Shown: piece by piece, positions 9,145-18,053 of the stretch
Position numbering within the stretch: position 1 is the first letter of the stretch
Layout: each line of letters starts with the position of its first letter
Assembly: GCA_031277805.1 (NCBI GenBank)
Contig: JAITLR010000017.1
Span: 124,001 to 188,000, forward strand
Length of the DNA stretch: 64,000 nt
Reading direction: 5' to 3'
DNA from: Comamonas sp.
GTDB taxonomy: Bacteria > Pseudomonadota > Gammaproteobacteria > Burkholderiales > Burkholderiaceae_C
The notes under the pieces: model-generated
What the model was told of the DNA's origin: nothing
What the model saw: only the letters and a program-made list of their open reading frames with translations
The model's database searches: none
Program-made: the position numbers and the translations under genes

Positions 9145-9228
9145 TTTATTCAGTAGGGCGAAGGAACTTTGCTGACGCAGGGGGCTTCCAAAACGCACTA
9201 CTCTTGATCGTCGTTTGGGAGCATTCCT

Positions 9229-10221
9229 ATGCTGATACGCCATCACAACCAAGGCTTCGAGCACCCGCTGGGCAGCGAGATCACCCCACAGGCCAGGTAT
9301 CTGCAACGCCGCGCCTTCATGCAGGCACTGGCCATGGGGGCTGTGGGGGCCACATTGGCCGGCTGGGCCGGCCGTGATGCGTTTGCCGCTACCGAACGTG
9401 CACATCTTCCCGCCCTGAAGGGCGTGGCCAGCAAGGTGGCCGGAGCCATGACCATGGAAGCGGTGACCAGCTACCAGGATGTGACCAGCTACAACAACTA
9501 CTACGAGTTCGGCCTGGACAAGGACGAGCCGGCCCGCAATGCCCATACGCTCAAGACCCGGCCCTGGACGGTGCGCATAGAAGGTCTGGTGCAAAAGCCG
9601 CAGACGCTGGATATCGACAGCCTGCTCAAGCTCGCACCTATGGAGGAACGTATCTACCGGCTGCGCTGCGTGGAGGGGTGGTCCATGGTCATCCCCTGGG
9701 TTGGCTATTCGCTGTCCGAGCTGCTCAAGAAGGTGCAGCCCCTGGGTGGCGCCAAATACGTGGAATTCGTCACCTTGGCCGACAAATCCCAGATGCCAGG
9801 GCTGCGCAGCGGTGTTCTGGACTGGCCATATACCGAAGGCTTGCGCCTGGACGAAGCCATGCACCCGCTGACGCTGCTGGCCTTTGGTATGTATGGTGAA
9901 GTGCTGCCCAACCAGAATGGCGCGCCGCTGCGCCTGGTCGTGCCGTGGAAATACGGCTTTAAAAGCGCCAAGTCGCTGGTGGCGATTCGGCTGACCGACA
10001 AGGAGCCGGGCACTGCCTGGAACAAGGCTGCGCGCAACGAATACGGCTTCTATTCCAATGTGAATCCCGATGTGGACCATCCGCGCTGGAGTCAGGCCAC
10101 CGAGCGGCGCATAGGCGAGGGCGGCCTGTTTGCCAAAAAGCGCAAGACGCTGCTGTTCAACGGCTATGGCGATCAGGTGGCGCAGCTGTATGCGGGCATG
10201 GATCTGAAAAAGTTCTATTGA
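9229..10221 (+). CDS. msrP: Protein-methionine-sulfoxide reductase catalytic subunit MsrP (YedY)
   Basis: A 330-residue molybdopterin enzyme that repairs oxidised methionines in periplasmic proteins. The N-terminus carries a twin-arginine signal ([11 protein letters not shown], then a hydrophobic stretch ending near AFA), so it is folded in the cytoplasm and exported by Tat. The molybdenum ligand cysteine is in YRLRCVEGW (about Cys147). Motifs such as VPWKYGFKS and [11 protein letters not shown] are characteristic of the family. The stop overlaps msrQ by 4 nt. Confidence 0.95.
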   Translation: MLIRHHNQGFEHPLGSEITPQARYLQRRAFMQALAMGAVGATLAGWAGRDAFAATERAHLPALKGVASKVAGAMTMEAVTSYQDVTSYNNYYEFGLDKDEPARNAHTLKTRPWTVRIEGLVQKPQTLDIDSLLKLAPMEERIYRLRCVEGWSMVIPWVGYSLSELLKKVQPLGGAKYVEFVTLADKSQMPGLRSGVLDWPYTEGLRLDEAMHPLTLLAFGMYGEVLPNQNGAPLRLVVPWKYGFKSAKSLVAIRLTDKEPGTAWNKAARNEYGFYSNVNPDVDHPRWSQATERRIGEGGLFAKKRKTLLFNGYGDQVAQLYAGMDLKKFY

Positions 10222-10817
10222 TGCAGGCCTGGTTGCTCAAACCCTGGGCCAAGCCGCTGGTCTTTGTGCTGTGCCTGCTGCCTTGCATATGGCTGTTCTA
10301 TGCGGCCTCTACCGACGGGCTGGGCGCCAATCCTGCCGAAGCCCTGCTGCGGCGAACAGGTGACTGGACGCTGCGCTTTCTCTGCATCGTGCTGGTGGTG
10401 ACGCCGCTGCGCCAGATCTCCGGCTGGAATCTGCTGGTGCGCTATAGGCGCATGCTGGGTCTGTATGCGTTCTTCTACGCCTGTCTGCACCTGCTTTGCT
10501 ATGCATGGTTCGACATGGGGCTGGATTGGGGCGACATCGTGGCAGACATCCCCAAGCGGCCATTCATTCTGGTGGGCTTTGCGGCCTGGAGCATCCTGCT
10601 GGTGCTGGCTGTGACCTCGCCGAAAGCCGTGCTCAAGGCCTTGGGCGGAAAGCGCTGGCAGTGGCTGCACCGCGCGGTCTATCTGGTGGTGCCGTTGGCA
10701 CTGCTGCATTTTTTCTGGATGCGCGCGGGCAAGAACAACTTTGCCGAAGTCTTTGTCTATGCAGCGATTCTTGCCGCTTTGCTTGGCTGGCGCGCGGTGC
10801 GCGCTATCAAAAAATAA
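10218..10817 (+). CDS. msrQ: Heme-binding membrane subunit MsrQ (YedZ)
   Basis: A 199-residue, roughly six-helix membrane protein that passes electrons from the quinone pool or flavin reductase to MsrP. It has the ferric-reductase-like domain with histidines in transmembrane segments ([24 protein letters not shown]) suited to b-type heme ligation, and the RRMLGL motif after helix two. It is coupled to msrP by a 4-nt overlap. Convergent with the diiron protein gene downstream. Confidence 0.94.
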   Translation: MMQAWLLKPWAKPLVFVLCLLPCIWLFYAASTDGLGANPAEALLRRTGDWTLRFLCIVLVVTPLRQISGWNLLVRYRRMLGLYAFFYACLHLLCYAWFDMGLDWGDIVADIPKRPFILVGFAAWSILLVLAVTSPKAVLKALGGKRWQWLHRAVYLVVPLALLHFFWMRAGKNNFAEVFVYAAILAALLGWRAVRAIKK

Positions 10818-10832
10818 TCGTTCGATGAGAGA

Positions 10833-11660
10833 TCAGCCTGCAACAGCGCGCAGCGGCGGGCGTACCTGGCGCGATACGGGGTCGATCTCGGCCGCTGGTA
10901 GCTGGTAGGAGCGCTGGTCGAACAGGTCGATGCCGCACTGCAGGCCTTCGAGCCAGTTGAACAGATCGCCAATGGCTTGCTGGCCCATGATGGGTGCCCC
11001 ATGCTGGGGCACGATCATGGCGATGGGCAACTGGCGCGCCATCTGCACCCACAGTTTCAGGATCTTGTTGGAGACCATGTAGCGGCGGTGGAAGCCCTCC
11101 ATCCGTGCAATATGAGGCAGCAGGTCGGTGACGGGCGTCTGGGCTTCGGCGCCGGTGGTCAGAGATACACCCAGGTCGCCCGTAAACAAAATCTTGCTGA
11201 TCGGGTCGTAGAAGTGGAAATTGCCCTCGGCATGCAGAAAGTGCGCGGGCAGCAGTACCAGCTCGCTGTTGCCCAGTGGCAGGCGCCCGCCGGAGTCGGG
11301 CACGCCGATGACGCGGTTCTCCGTCTTGCCGACCTTGGTGAAGTGCGGCGCAAAACGCTCCCAGATACGCGAGATCACCAGTTGGGCGCGGGTGCTGGTC
11401 ATCCAGCGATCCAGCGAGGCAATGATGTCCGGGTCCGCATGCGATGCCACCACATAGGCCAGCTTTTGTGGCGGAAAGTGACGCGACATGCCCATGAACA
11501 ACTCATTGAAAGCCAGGTTGCCGCCCGGGTCGATGATGGCACCTGTGCCGTTGTCCACGATCAGAAACTGATTGGCCTGAATCGCCTGTCCATCCTCCTC
11601 TATGAGGTCGGTGAACATCAGGCAGGCATGGTGTTTGTCGCGATAAAGCTCTATGGGCAT
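10833..11660 (-). CDS. MBL-fold diiron protein, ODP/flavodiiron-like without flavodoxin domain
   Basis: A 275-residue metallo-beta-lactamase-fold protein most like the diiron domain of flavodiiron proteins and the oxygen-binding diiron proteins (ODP). Candidate metal ligands are His74, Asp76 and Asp78 (HADPD), His143 (FLHAEGN), Asp162 (TGDLG) and His220 (VPQHG), spaced as in flavodiiron proteins. The usual HXEXDH reads H-A-D-P-D-I here, so a Glu is Asp and the last His is Ile. There is no C-terminal flavodoxin domain. The promoter region has a perfect FNR/ANR box (11718-11731). Likely role: sensing or reducing O2 or NO at low oxygen. Function is inferred. Confidence 0.8.
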   Translation of the reverse strand: MPIELYRDKHHACLMFTDLIEEDGQAIQANQFLIVDNGTGAIIDPGGNLAFNELFMGMSRHFPPQKLAYVVASHADPDIIASLDRWMTSTRAQLVISRIWERFAPHFTKVGKTENRVIGVPDSGGRLPLGNSELVLLPAHFLHAEGNFHFYDPISKILFTGDLGVSLTTGAEAQTPVTDLLPHIARMEGFHRRYMVSNKILKLWVQMARQLPIAMIVPQHGAPIMGQQAIGDLFNWLEGLQCGIDLFDQRSYQLPAAEIDPVSRQVRPPLRAVAG

Positions 11661-11689
11661 GGCAATTTGTCAAAAGACAATATGCGTTC

Positions 11690-11731
11690 ACTTTAGGGGC
11701 GAAGCTCCCATGCTGTGTTGATGTGTATCAA
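11690..11731 (-). promoter_or_regulatory. FNR/ANR box and class II promoter for the diiron protein
   Basis: TTGAT-GTGT-ATCAA at 11718-11731 is a perfect match to the FNR/ANR consensus TTGAT-N4-ATCAA. Reading toward the diiron gene, a -10-like TAAAGT (complement of 11690-11695) follows after 22 nt. This puts the box centre at -41.5 relative to a start near 11683, the class II activator position. The box overlaps the last codons of lptM. Confidence 0.7.
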
Positions 11732-11982
11732 TCTCGGAGCGGGGGCAACTTTTCCAGCGAGTACTTGTCGTTGTCGGTATCAGTGACATCCGGTGCTGGT
11801 GTAGCAGGTGCTTTAGAGCTTGAGATGCCCAATGTTTCTGGCAGTGTGGCGCGGCCTTGTGCGGCCGGATCGGAGGGCAGATAGAGAGGGCCTCTTTGTC
11901 CACAGCCAGAAAGAGCGGCCATGGACGCCGCACAAGCTGCAAGGGCAATGCCCCGGACTAGAATTTGATTGGCTTTCAACAT
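11728..11982 (-). CDS. lptM: LPS translocon maturation lipoprotein LptM (YifL)
   Basis: A small lipoprotein of 84 residues. The signal peptide ends in the lipobox LSGC (Cys27), followed directly by GQRGPLYLP, the conserved LptM motif. LptM mimics LPS binding and helps LptD form its native disulfides in the outer membrane. The tail after residue 50 is low-complexity and variable. The start at 11982 is only 12 nt from the divergent cyaY start. In many proteobacteria lptM precedes lysA/dapF; here the next gene is the diiron protein. Confidence 0.88.
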   Translation of the reverse strand: MLKANQILVRGIALAACAASMAALSGCGQRGPLYLPSDPAAQGRATLPETLGISSSKAPATPAPDVTDTDNDKYSLEKLPPLRD

Positions 11983-11994
11983 GGGCAAATTGTA

Positions 11995-12336
11995 ATGACT
12001 GACCTTGAATATCTGGACCGCGCCGACCAACTGCTTTTGGCGGTCGAGCAATGCTGTGACCGTATCGACGACGAAACCGATGCCGATATCGATGCCCAGC
12101 GTGTGGGTGGCATGGTGACTCTGGTGTTTGCAAACCGCAGCCAGATTGTGATCAACCAGCAAAAGCCCCTGCATGAAATCTGGCTGGCGGCCAAGGCAGG
12201 TGGTTTTCACTATCGCTTTGACGAGGTGCAGCAGGTCTGGCTGGATACCAAGGGGGCTGGTGAATTCTTTGCCAACCTCAGCCAGTATGCGAGCGAGCAA
12301 TCGGGCCTGAAGCTGGAGTTCAAAGCACTGGCCTGA
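11995..12336 (+). CDS. cyaY: Frataxin-like iron-sulfur assembly protein CyaY
   Basis: A 113-residue frataxin homologue that binds iron and regulates IscS-driven Fe-S cluster assembly. The acidic first helix ([11 protein letters not shown]) provides the iron-binding ridge. The sheet region contains [27 protein letters not shown], in which [10 protein letters not shown] and EIWLA are family hallmarks. The start at 11995 is preferred over one 30 nt upstream because it gives the family length and does not overlap lptM. It ends at a strong bidirectional terminator. Confidence 0.95.
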   Translation: MTDLEYLDRADQLLLAVEQCCDRIDDETDADIDAQRVGGMVTLVFANRSQIVINQQKPLHEIWLAAKAGGFHYRFDEVQQVWLDTKGAGEFFANLSQYASEQSGLKLEFKALA

Positions 12337-12356
12337 GCCTGATCTTCGCTCTCAAT

Positions 12357-12391
12357 AAAAAAGCCTGTCACCGATGGTGGCAGGCTTTTTT
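12357..12391. terminator. Bidirectional terminator between cyaY and mrcA
   Basis: A stem of GCCTGTCACC against GGTGGCAGGC with a 3-nt loop is flanked by A6 and T6, so it can end transcripts from both sides. It lies between convergent cyaY and mrcA. Confidence 0.88.
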
Positions 12392-12475
12392 GCTTCGGGG
12401 GGTGAAACTTTGGAGTCATGACTCAGCCAAATTCGTCGTTCCCCTCGGGGGAACCGCGTAGCGGCTCCGGGAGCG

Positions 12476-14869
12476 TCAGTTTCTGAAGAGATCCAGAATC
12501 CGGCTGCGTTCTTCTGCCGCGGGAGCCGGGGTTGCCCCAGGGCCGGCATCAGAGGGTGCAACGCTTTCCATGCCCAGGCTTGGTACACCGCCGCCACGGG
12601 CATTTTCTTCGTAGTACCAGTCGCCCCCCATGTTCACCACGCCAGGAGGTGCTTGAACTTCAGCCACAGGGACACCCTTGAGAGCATGCTGCATGAAGTT
12701 GATCCAGATGGGCAGGCTCAGGCCGCCGCCGGTCTCACGCGAGCCCAGATTGCGGGGGGTGTCATAGCCAATCCAGGACACTGCGGCCAGAGAAGGCTGA
12801 TAGCCAGCGAACCATGCATCCACGGAGTCATTGGTCGTACCTGTCTTGCCGTAGAGGTCCGGACGCTTGAGCGTAGCTTGGGCCCTGGCGGCAGTGCCTA
12901 CCCTGGCAACGTCGTTGAGCATGGTGCCGGTGACGAAGGCGTTACGGGCCGGAATGGCCTGGGGCAACTGGCTGACGGGCGGGGGAGTGAACTCGGACAG
13001 TACGCGCCCCTTGTGGTCGGTGACACGTGCAATCAGCCAGGGGTTGATGCGGTGGCCGCCATTGGCAAACACCGAATAGGCACCGGCCATCTGCAGGGGG
13101 GTGACCGAGCCTGCGCCCAGGGCCATGGTCAGATAGGCGGGTTGCTTGGCTGCGTCAAAACCGAAGCGTGTTGCCCATTCCTGACCTGCCTTGGGGCCTA
13201 TGGCTTGCAGCAGACGGATGGAGATCATGTTCTTGGACTTGTTCAAGCCCGTACGCATGGTCATGGGGCCGGCGTAAGTGCCGTCGTAGTTCTTGGGCTC
13301 CCAGGGTTGGCCGCCAGTGGTGGCCGCGCTGAAGAAGATGGGAGCGTCGTTGATCATCGTGGCAGGAGAGAAGCCATGTTCCAGCGAAGCCGAGTAGATA
13401 AAGGGCTTGAAGCTGGAGCCAGGCTGGCGCCAAGCCTGGGTCACGTGATTGAACTTGTTTTTCTCGAAATCAAAGCCGCCGATAAGTGCGCGGATGGCAC
13501 CGGTTTCGGTAGACATGGCGACAAAAGCACCCTCGACCTCGGGCAGCTGGGTGATTTCCCAGGAACCCTTGGCTGTTTTGACGGCGCGAATCACGGCGCC
13601 AGGACGAATCTTGGTGTTGGGCGGAGCCTTGGGGCTCAGACCCGATTCGGCAGGGCGCAAGCCATCGCCCGTGATCTCGAAATGCTCTCCATCAGCGCGT
13701 GAAGCCACGATCTTGCGTGGAGATGCCTCCAGCACCACTGCCGCGATCACATCGCCGTTGTCGGGGTGATTGGCCAGGACATCGTCGATGGCATCTTCAC
13801 GCTCCTGCGCATTGCTGGGCAGGTTGATGAACTTCTCGGGGCCGCGATATTTCTGGCGGCGCTCGTAGTTCATGATGCCGTCGCGCAAGGCCTTGTAGGC
13901 AGCCTCTTGTTCGCCGGCATTGAGGGTCGTGTAGACATTCAAGCCACGGGTATAGGCTTCGTTGCCGTACTGGGCAAAGATCAGCTGGCGGGCCATTTCG
14001 GCCACGTATTCAGCATGTACGCGGGTGGAGTTGCTGGCGGTGCGCAGCTTCAGCGGCTCTTCGCGGGCCTGTTTGGCCTGCTCGGCGGTGATGAAGCCGT
14101 TTTCCTCCATGCGATCAATGATGTAGAGCTGGCGGATGCGTGCGCGCTTGGGGTTGCTGATGGGGTTGTAGGCAGAAGGTGCCTTGGGCAGACCTGCCAG
14201 CATGGCCGCTTCAGCAACGGTGATGTCCTTGAGCGGGTGGCCGAAATAGGCCTCGCAGGCCGCAGCAAAGCCGTATGCGCGGTTACCCAGGAAGATCTGG
14301 TTCATGTAGATCTCGAGAATCTGCTCCTTGGTCAGCAGATGCTCAAGCTTGAAGGTCAGCAGGATTTCGTAGATCTTGCGGGTGTAGGTCTTTTCGGAAG
14401 ACAGATACACATTACGTGCTACCTGCATGGTGATGGTGGATGCGCCCTGGCTTTTGACTTTGCCCAGATTGGCCAGCGCGGCACGCAGCATGCCCTTGTA
14501 GTCAACGCCCCCGTGCTCGAAGAAGCGTGTGTCCTCAATGGCCAGCACCGCATCGGTCATGACCTTGGGAATCTCTTTGATGGGGGTCAGTGTGCGGCGC
14601 TCTTCACCAAACTCACCCAGCAGTGCACCTTCGCTCGAATAGATCCGGAGCGGCAGCTTGGGGCGGTAGTCGGCGAGCTCGGAGACATCCGGCAGATTGG
14701 GGTAGGCCATGGCTAGAGCCACGGCGACTGCGAGCAAGACAGCCAGTGCACCGGCAAGCGCAAGGCCAAACAACCAGAAGATGGAGCGAGGCAGCCAGTG
14801 CATGCGTTTTTTGGGAGCGGGCTGGCCGGGTGGCGGAGCCTGATGAGTTGAATATTCTGAAGGCGGCAT
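12476..14869 (-). CDS. mrcA: Penicillin-binding protein 1A, bifunctional glycosyltransferase/transpeptidase
   Basis: A 797-residue class A PBP that polymerises and crosslinks peptidoglycan. After one N-terminal transmembrane anchor (about residues 28-55) comes the GT51 domain with EDTRFFEHGGVD and QGASTITMQVARN. An OB-like insert follows, then the transpeptidase domain with the SXXK serine in GSSFKPF, an SKN triad and KTGTTND. The C-terminus is a short Pro/Ala-rich tail. A perfect -10 hexamer lies upstream. Its position divergent from pilM is conserved in many proteobacteria. Confidence 0.96.
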   Translation of the reverse strand: MPPSEYSTHQAPPPGQPAPKKRMHWLPRSIFWLFGLALAGALAVLLAVAVALAMAYPNLPDVSELADYRPKLPLRIYSSEGALLGEFGEERRTLTPIKEIPKVMTDAVLAIEDTRFFEHGGVDYKGMLRAALANLGKVKSQGASTITMQVARNVYLSSEKTYTRKIYEILLTFKLEHLLTKEQILEIYMNQIFLGNRAYGFAAACEAYFGHPLKDITVAEAAMLAGLPKAPSAYNPISNPKRARIRQLYIIDRMEENGFITAEQAKQAREEPLKLRTASNSTRVHAEYVAEMARQLIFAQYGNEAYTRGLNVYTTLNAGEQEAAYKALRDGIMNYERRQKYRGPEKFINLPSNAQEREDAIDDVLANHPDNGDVIAAVVLEASPRKIVASRADGEHFEITGDGLRPAESGLSPKAPPNTKIRPGAVIRAVKTAKGSWEITQLPEVEGAFVAMSTETGAIRALIGGFDFEKNKFNHVTQAWRQPGSSFKPFIYSASLEHGFSPATMINDAPIFFSAATTGGQPWEPKNYDGTYAGPMTMRTGLNKSKNMISIRLLQAIGPKAGQEWATRFGFDAAKQPAYLTMALGAGSVTPLQMAGAYSVFANGGHRINPWLIARVTDHKGRVLSEFTPPPVSQLPQAIPARNAFVTGTMLNDVARVGTAARAQATLKRPDLYGKTGTTNDSVDAWFAGYQPSLAAVSWIGYDTPRNLGSRETGGGLSLPIWINFMQHALKGVPVAEVQAPPGVVNMGGDWYYEENARGGGVPSLGMESVAPSDAGPGATPAPAAEERSRILDLFRN

Positions 14870-15140
14870 TTCGCTGTTGGTACAGAGGGTGAAGCATTAT
14901 AGAAATGCACCCTTGAAGCAAGACAGGGCAGTCGGAAGGCTGCAATTTTGCTGAATCCTAAAGCACAGGGTTAGCACTGCCCTGATGATGGTTGAAACAG
15001 GCCTTGTATTTGACCGTGAGCAAAAATGTCTTTTTTTGGCCACGAATCGAGGCAAAACAGCCTGCTGTAAAGGGCTGACTGCTATAGCTTGCTGCTAGCA
15101 TTCCGTCGTACTGTGGGCTTTTGTTTCTATTCTTACAAAA
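14870..15140. promoter_or_regulatory. Divergent mrcA/pilM intergenic region
   Basis: A 271-bp gap. On the mrcA strand a perfect TATAAT (complement of 14896-14901) lies about 25 nt ahead of the mrcA start; its -35 is poor. At about 15080-15125 there is a degenerate copy of the dispersed repeat (GCTATAGCTTGCTGCTAGC, then a GGGCTTTTG tail). No convincing pilM promoter could be assigned. Confidence 0.5.
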
Positions 15141-16232
15141 ATGGGGGGCATGTTGATTGCTCTGAGTTCCTTATTCAGCCGTCAGCCTGCTCCTTTGCTG
15201 GGCATTGATATCAGCTCCTCCAGTGTGAAGCTGGTAGAGCTGAGCAAAAGTAAAGGCGGTGAGTGGCAGCTGGAACGCTGCGCGATCGAGCCTCTGGAAA
15301 AGGGCTGGATCACCGACGGCAACATCGAGAAATTCGATGAGGTGGCCGAGGCTGTGCGCCGCCTGGTCAAGAAAAGCGGCACCCGCACCAAGCATGTGGC
15401 TATGGCGCTTCCTGCGGCTGCGGTGATCACCAAAAAGATTTCCCTGCCTGCCGGTCTGACAGATCTGGAGATGGAGGTACAGGTCGAGTCCGAGGCCAAT
15501 CAATACATACCCTTCTCTCTGGACGAGGTGAGTCTGGATTTCTGTGTGGTGGGGGCATCGGCCGTGTCTGCCGGCGACATTGATGTACTGATTGCTGCAT
15601 CACGCAAGGAAAAAGTGCAGGACAGGCAAGGGCTTGCCGAAGCGGCCGGCCTCAAGCCGGTGGTGGTTGACATTGAGCCCTATGCGGCGCGTATGGCCGC
15701 AACGCGCTTGGTGTCGCGTCTGCCAAACCAGGGGCAGGATGCGGTAGTTGCTCTGTTTGAAGTGGGGGCCATGACTACCAGCATGCAGGTGCTGCGCAAT
15801 GAAGATGTGCTCTATGAGCGGGATCAGGCGTTTGGTGGTGCGCAGCTGACTCAGTTGATTGCGCGTCAATATGGCTTTTCGCCCGAAGAAGCAGAGGCCA
15901 AGAAGCGCAGCGGCGAGTTGCCCGAAGACTATGCCTCGGGAGTGCTCAAACCTTTTGTGCAGAGTCTGACCCAGGAAGTGGCGCGTGCGCTGCAGTTCTT
16001 CTTCACAAGCACTCCGTACAACCGCATTGACCATATTCTGATGGCCGGTGGCTCGGCATCCTTGCCTGGTTTGGTGGAAGCCGTGAGTCAGCAAACGGGC
16101 TGTGCCTGCAGTCTGGCCAATCCGTTCGACGGCATGGAGATCGGCAGCAGCGTGCGGCTCAAGAGGATGGCCCGTGAGGCGCCTTCCTATCTGACCTCCT
16201 GCGGTCTGGCGATGCGGAGGTTTACAGCGTGA
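15141..16232 (+). CDS. pilM: Type IV pilus inner-membrane platform protein PilM
   Basis: A cytoplasmic actin-like ATPase of 363 residues that anchors the PilN/PilO platform. The phosphate-1 motif LGIDISSSSVKLVEL lies near residue 24, and ILMAGGSASLPGL near residue 300 is the adenosine motif. Start choice is uncertain: ATG at 15141 gives MGGMLIALSS, while ATG 15150 and TTG 15153 are alternatives. The run of six G bases just before 15150 would serve TTG 15153 best as a ribosome binding site. First gene of pilMNOPQ, overlapping pilN by 4 nt. Confidence 0.93.
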   Translation: MGGMLIALSSLFSRQPAPLLGIDISSSSVKLVELSKSKGGEWQLERCAIEPLEKGWITDGNIEKFDEVAEAVRRLVKKSGTRTKHVAMALPAAAVITKKISLPAGLTDLEMEVQVESEANQYIPFSLDEVSLDFCVVGASAVSAGDIDVLIAASRKEKVQDRQGLAEAAGLKPVVVDIEPYAARMAATRLVSRLPNQGQDAVVALFEVGAMTTSMQVLRNEDVLYERDQAFGGAQLTQLIARQYGFSPEEAEAKKRSGELPEDYASGVLKPFVQSLTQEVARALQFFFTSTPYNRIDHILMAGGSASLPGLVEAVSQQTGCACSLANPFDGMEIGSSVRLKRMAREAPSYLTSCGLAMRRFTA

Positions 16233-16840
16233 TTCTGATCAATCTCTTACCGCATCGCGAAGCTGCGAAGAAGCGCCGAAAAGAAGCGTTTCAGGTAAAT
16301 ATGGTGTTGGCGGCCCTGGGTGGGTTGTTGGTTGCTGGTCTGGTTTACTGGTACTTTCAAGTCATGATCGAGGGGCAGCAGGAGAAGAACAATCTGCTGC
16401 GCTCCGAGATCAAGGTGCTGGAAGCCCAAATCAAGGAAATTGAAGGCCTGGAAAACGAAATCACGGCGTTGCGCGCGCGTCAGAAGGCCGTGGAAGACCT
16501 TCAGTCGGATCGCAACCTGCCTGTACATCTGCTCAACGAGCTGGTCAAGCAGCTGCCCGATGGCGTCTATATCACCAGCATCAAGCAAGACGGCCTGCTT
16601 GTGACCATGCAGGGAACCGCGCAGTCCAATGAACGCATTTCTGAAATGCTGCGCAATCTGACCGACGGTACGTCTTGGTTCTCCAAGCCTGAACTCATGG
16701 AAATTGTTGCCAAGACCGTGGACGTGAGTGCCAAGGAAAAGCGCCGAGCCGCAGCCTTCACGTTGCAATTCCACCTGACTCGAGCCAGTGACGCAGAGAA
16801 AAGTCAGAACCCGTCCACTCCCCAGGTGAAGGCGAAGTAA
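16229..16840 (+). CDS. pilN: Type IV pilus assembly protein PilN
   Basis: A 203-residue bitopic inner-membrane protein. It opens with the PilM-binding peptide (ILINLLPHREAAKKRR), followed by one transmembrane helix (about residues 25-45) and a coiled coil (residues 50-90) that pairs with PilO. The C-terminal periplasmic domain is ferredoxin-like. GTG start overlapping pilM; the stop TAA overlaps the pilO start by 1 nt. Confidence 0.94.
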   Translation: MILINLLPHREAAKKRRKEAFQVNMVLAALGGLLVAGLVYWYFQVMIEGQQEKNNLLRSEIKVLEAQIKEIEGLENEITALRARQKAVEDLQSDRNLPVHLLNELVKQLPDGVYITSIKQDGLLVTMQGTAQSNERISEMLRNLTDGTSWFSKPELMEIVAKTVDVSAKEKRRAAAFTLQFHLTRASDAEKSQNPSTPQVKAK

Positions 16841-17511
16841 TGGCTCAAAGAAAATCTCTGAACATGGATTTCGCTGCGCTGCAGGAAAAGATCCAGCGCC
16901 AGTTTCGCAATCTGGATCCCAATGATCCATCGGTATGGCCAGTGCTGCCCAAGGCATTGCTCTATGTGGCTGTGGCGGTCGCAGTGGCCGCGCTTCTGTG
17001 GTTTGTGATGCTCAAGGATTATGAGGAAGAACTGGAACGGGAGCGCAGCACCGAGGTCACGCTACGTAGCGACTATCAGAAGAAGCTGATCAAGGCAGTG
17101 AGCCTGGAAGGCTTGAAGAAGCAGCGTGAGCAGGTTGAGCAATATGTGACGCAGCTCGAGAAGCAGCTTCCCAGCAAGGCAGAAATGGCTGCGTTGCTGT
17201 CCGATATCAACCAGGCTGGCCTGGGGCGCAGCTTGCAGTTCGATGTCTTCCGTCCTGGCGCCATGGTGACCAAGGAGTACTACGCGGAGTTGCCAATTAC
17301 GCTGAAGGTAACGGGGCGCTATCACGACATCGGCGCTTTTGCCTCTGATGTGGCGTTTCTCTCGCGTATCGTGACCTTGAACAATTTGTCGATTGCGCCG
17401 GCAGGCAAGGACGCTGAAATTTTGACGATGGATGCCACGGCCAGAACCTTCCGCTATCTGGATGCGGATGAAGTTCAGGCGCAGCGAGCGGCAGCGAAGG
17501 GGAAGAAATGA
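16840..17511 (+). CDS. pilO: Type IV pilus assembly protein PilO
   Basis: A 223-residue inner-membrane partner of PilN. A transmembrane helix sits near residues 42-62 (PKALLYVAVAVAVAALLWFV), then a coiled coil, then a ferredoxin-like periplasmic domain including GRYHDIGAFASDVA, the recognisable PilO motif. It transmits force and position between the motor platform and PilP/PilQ. It overlaps pilP by 4 nt (ATGA). Confidence 0.94.
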   Translation: MAQRKSLNMDFAALQEKIQRQFRNLDPNDPSVWPVLPKALLYVAVAVAVAALLWFVMLKDYEEELERERSTEVTLRSDYQKKLIKAVSLEGLKKQREQVEQYVTQLEKQLPSKAEMAALLSDINQAGLGRSLQFDVFRPGAMVTKEYYAELPITLKVTGRYHDIGAFASDVAFLSRIVTLNNLSIAPAGKDAEILTMDATARTFRYLDADEVQAQRAAAKGKK

Positions 17512-18053
17512 ACAAAATCATGACTCCCTTGTGTCTGCTATTGGGCGGTGCATTGCTGTCGGGTTGTACCTCTTCGGATGAAGACGAGCTGCGGGCATGG
17601 ATGGCTCAGGAGAGGGCCAATGCCAAACCGCACGTGACGCCGCTGGAAGAGCCCAAGCCTTTCAAGCCTCAGGCCTATACAGCCTCAGAGGGTATGGAAC
17701 CCTTCAACCCGCTGAAGCTGATCCAGGTTCTGCGAAAGGAGTCTGCGCAGGCCAATATCAGCACGGACTTGCTTGCGCCAGAGCTGAATCGTCGCAAGGA
17801 ACCGTTGGAGGCAGAACCTCTGGATGCCATGACCATGGTGGGAAGCTTGGACAAAAAGGGCGTGCCGACTGCCTTGCTGAGGGTTGGCACCTTGCTCTAC
17901 CAGGTCCGCGTAGGCAACTACCTGGGGCAGAACTACGGAAAAATTGCCAAGATCACCGAAAACTCCATCCAGCTGAGGGAAATTGTTCAGGACGGTGGTG
18001 GTGACTGGATTGAGAGAACAAGTACTTTGGAGTTGCAGGAGGGGAGTAAATGA
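17508..18053 (+). CDS. pilP: Type IV pilus lipoprotein PilP
   Basis: A 181-residue lipoprotein with the lipobox LSGC near residue 20. It links PilN/PilO to the secretin PilQ. The disordered N-terminal half is followed by the HR domain with the motif RVGTLLYQVRVGNYLGQNYGKI, typical of PilP. It overlaps the pilQ start by 4 nt. Confidence 0.94.
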   Translation: MNKIMTPLCLLLGGALLSGCTSSDEDELRAWMAQERANAKPHVTPLEEPKPFKPQAYTASEGMEPFNPLKLIQVLRKESAQANISTDLLAPELNRRKEPLEAEPLDAMTMVGSLDKKGVPTALLRVGTLLYQVRVGNYLGQNYGKIAKITENSIQLREIVQDGGGDWIERTSTLELQEGSK

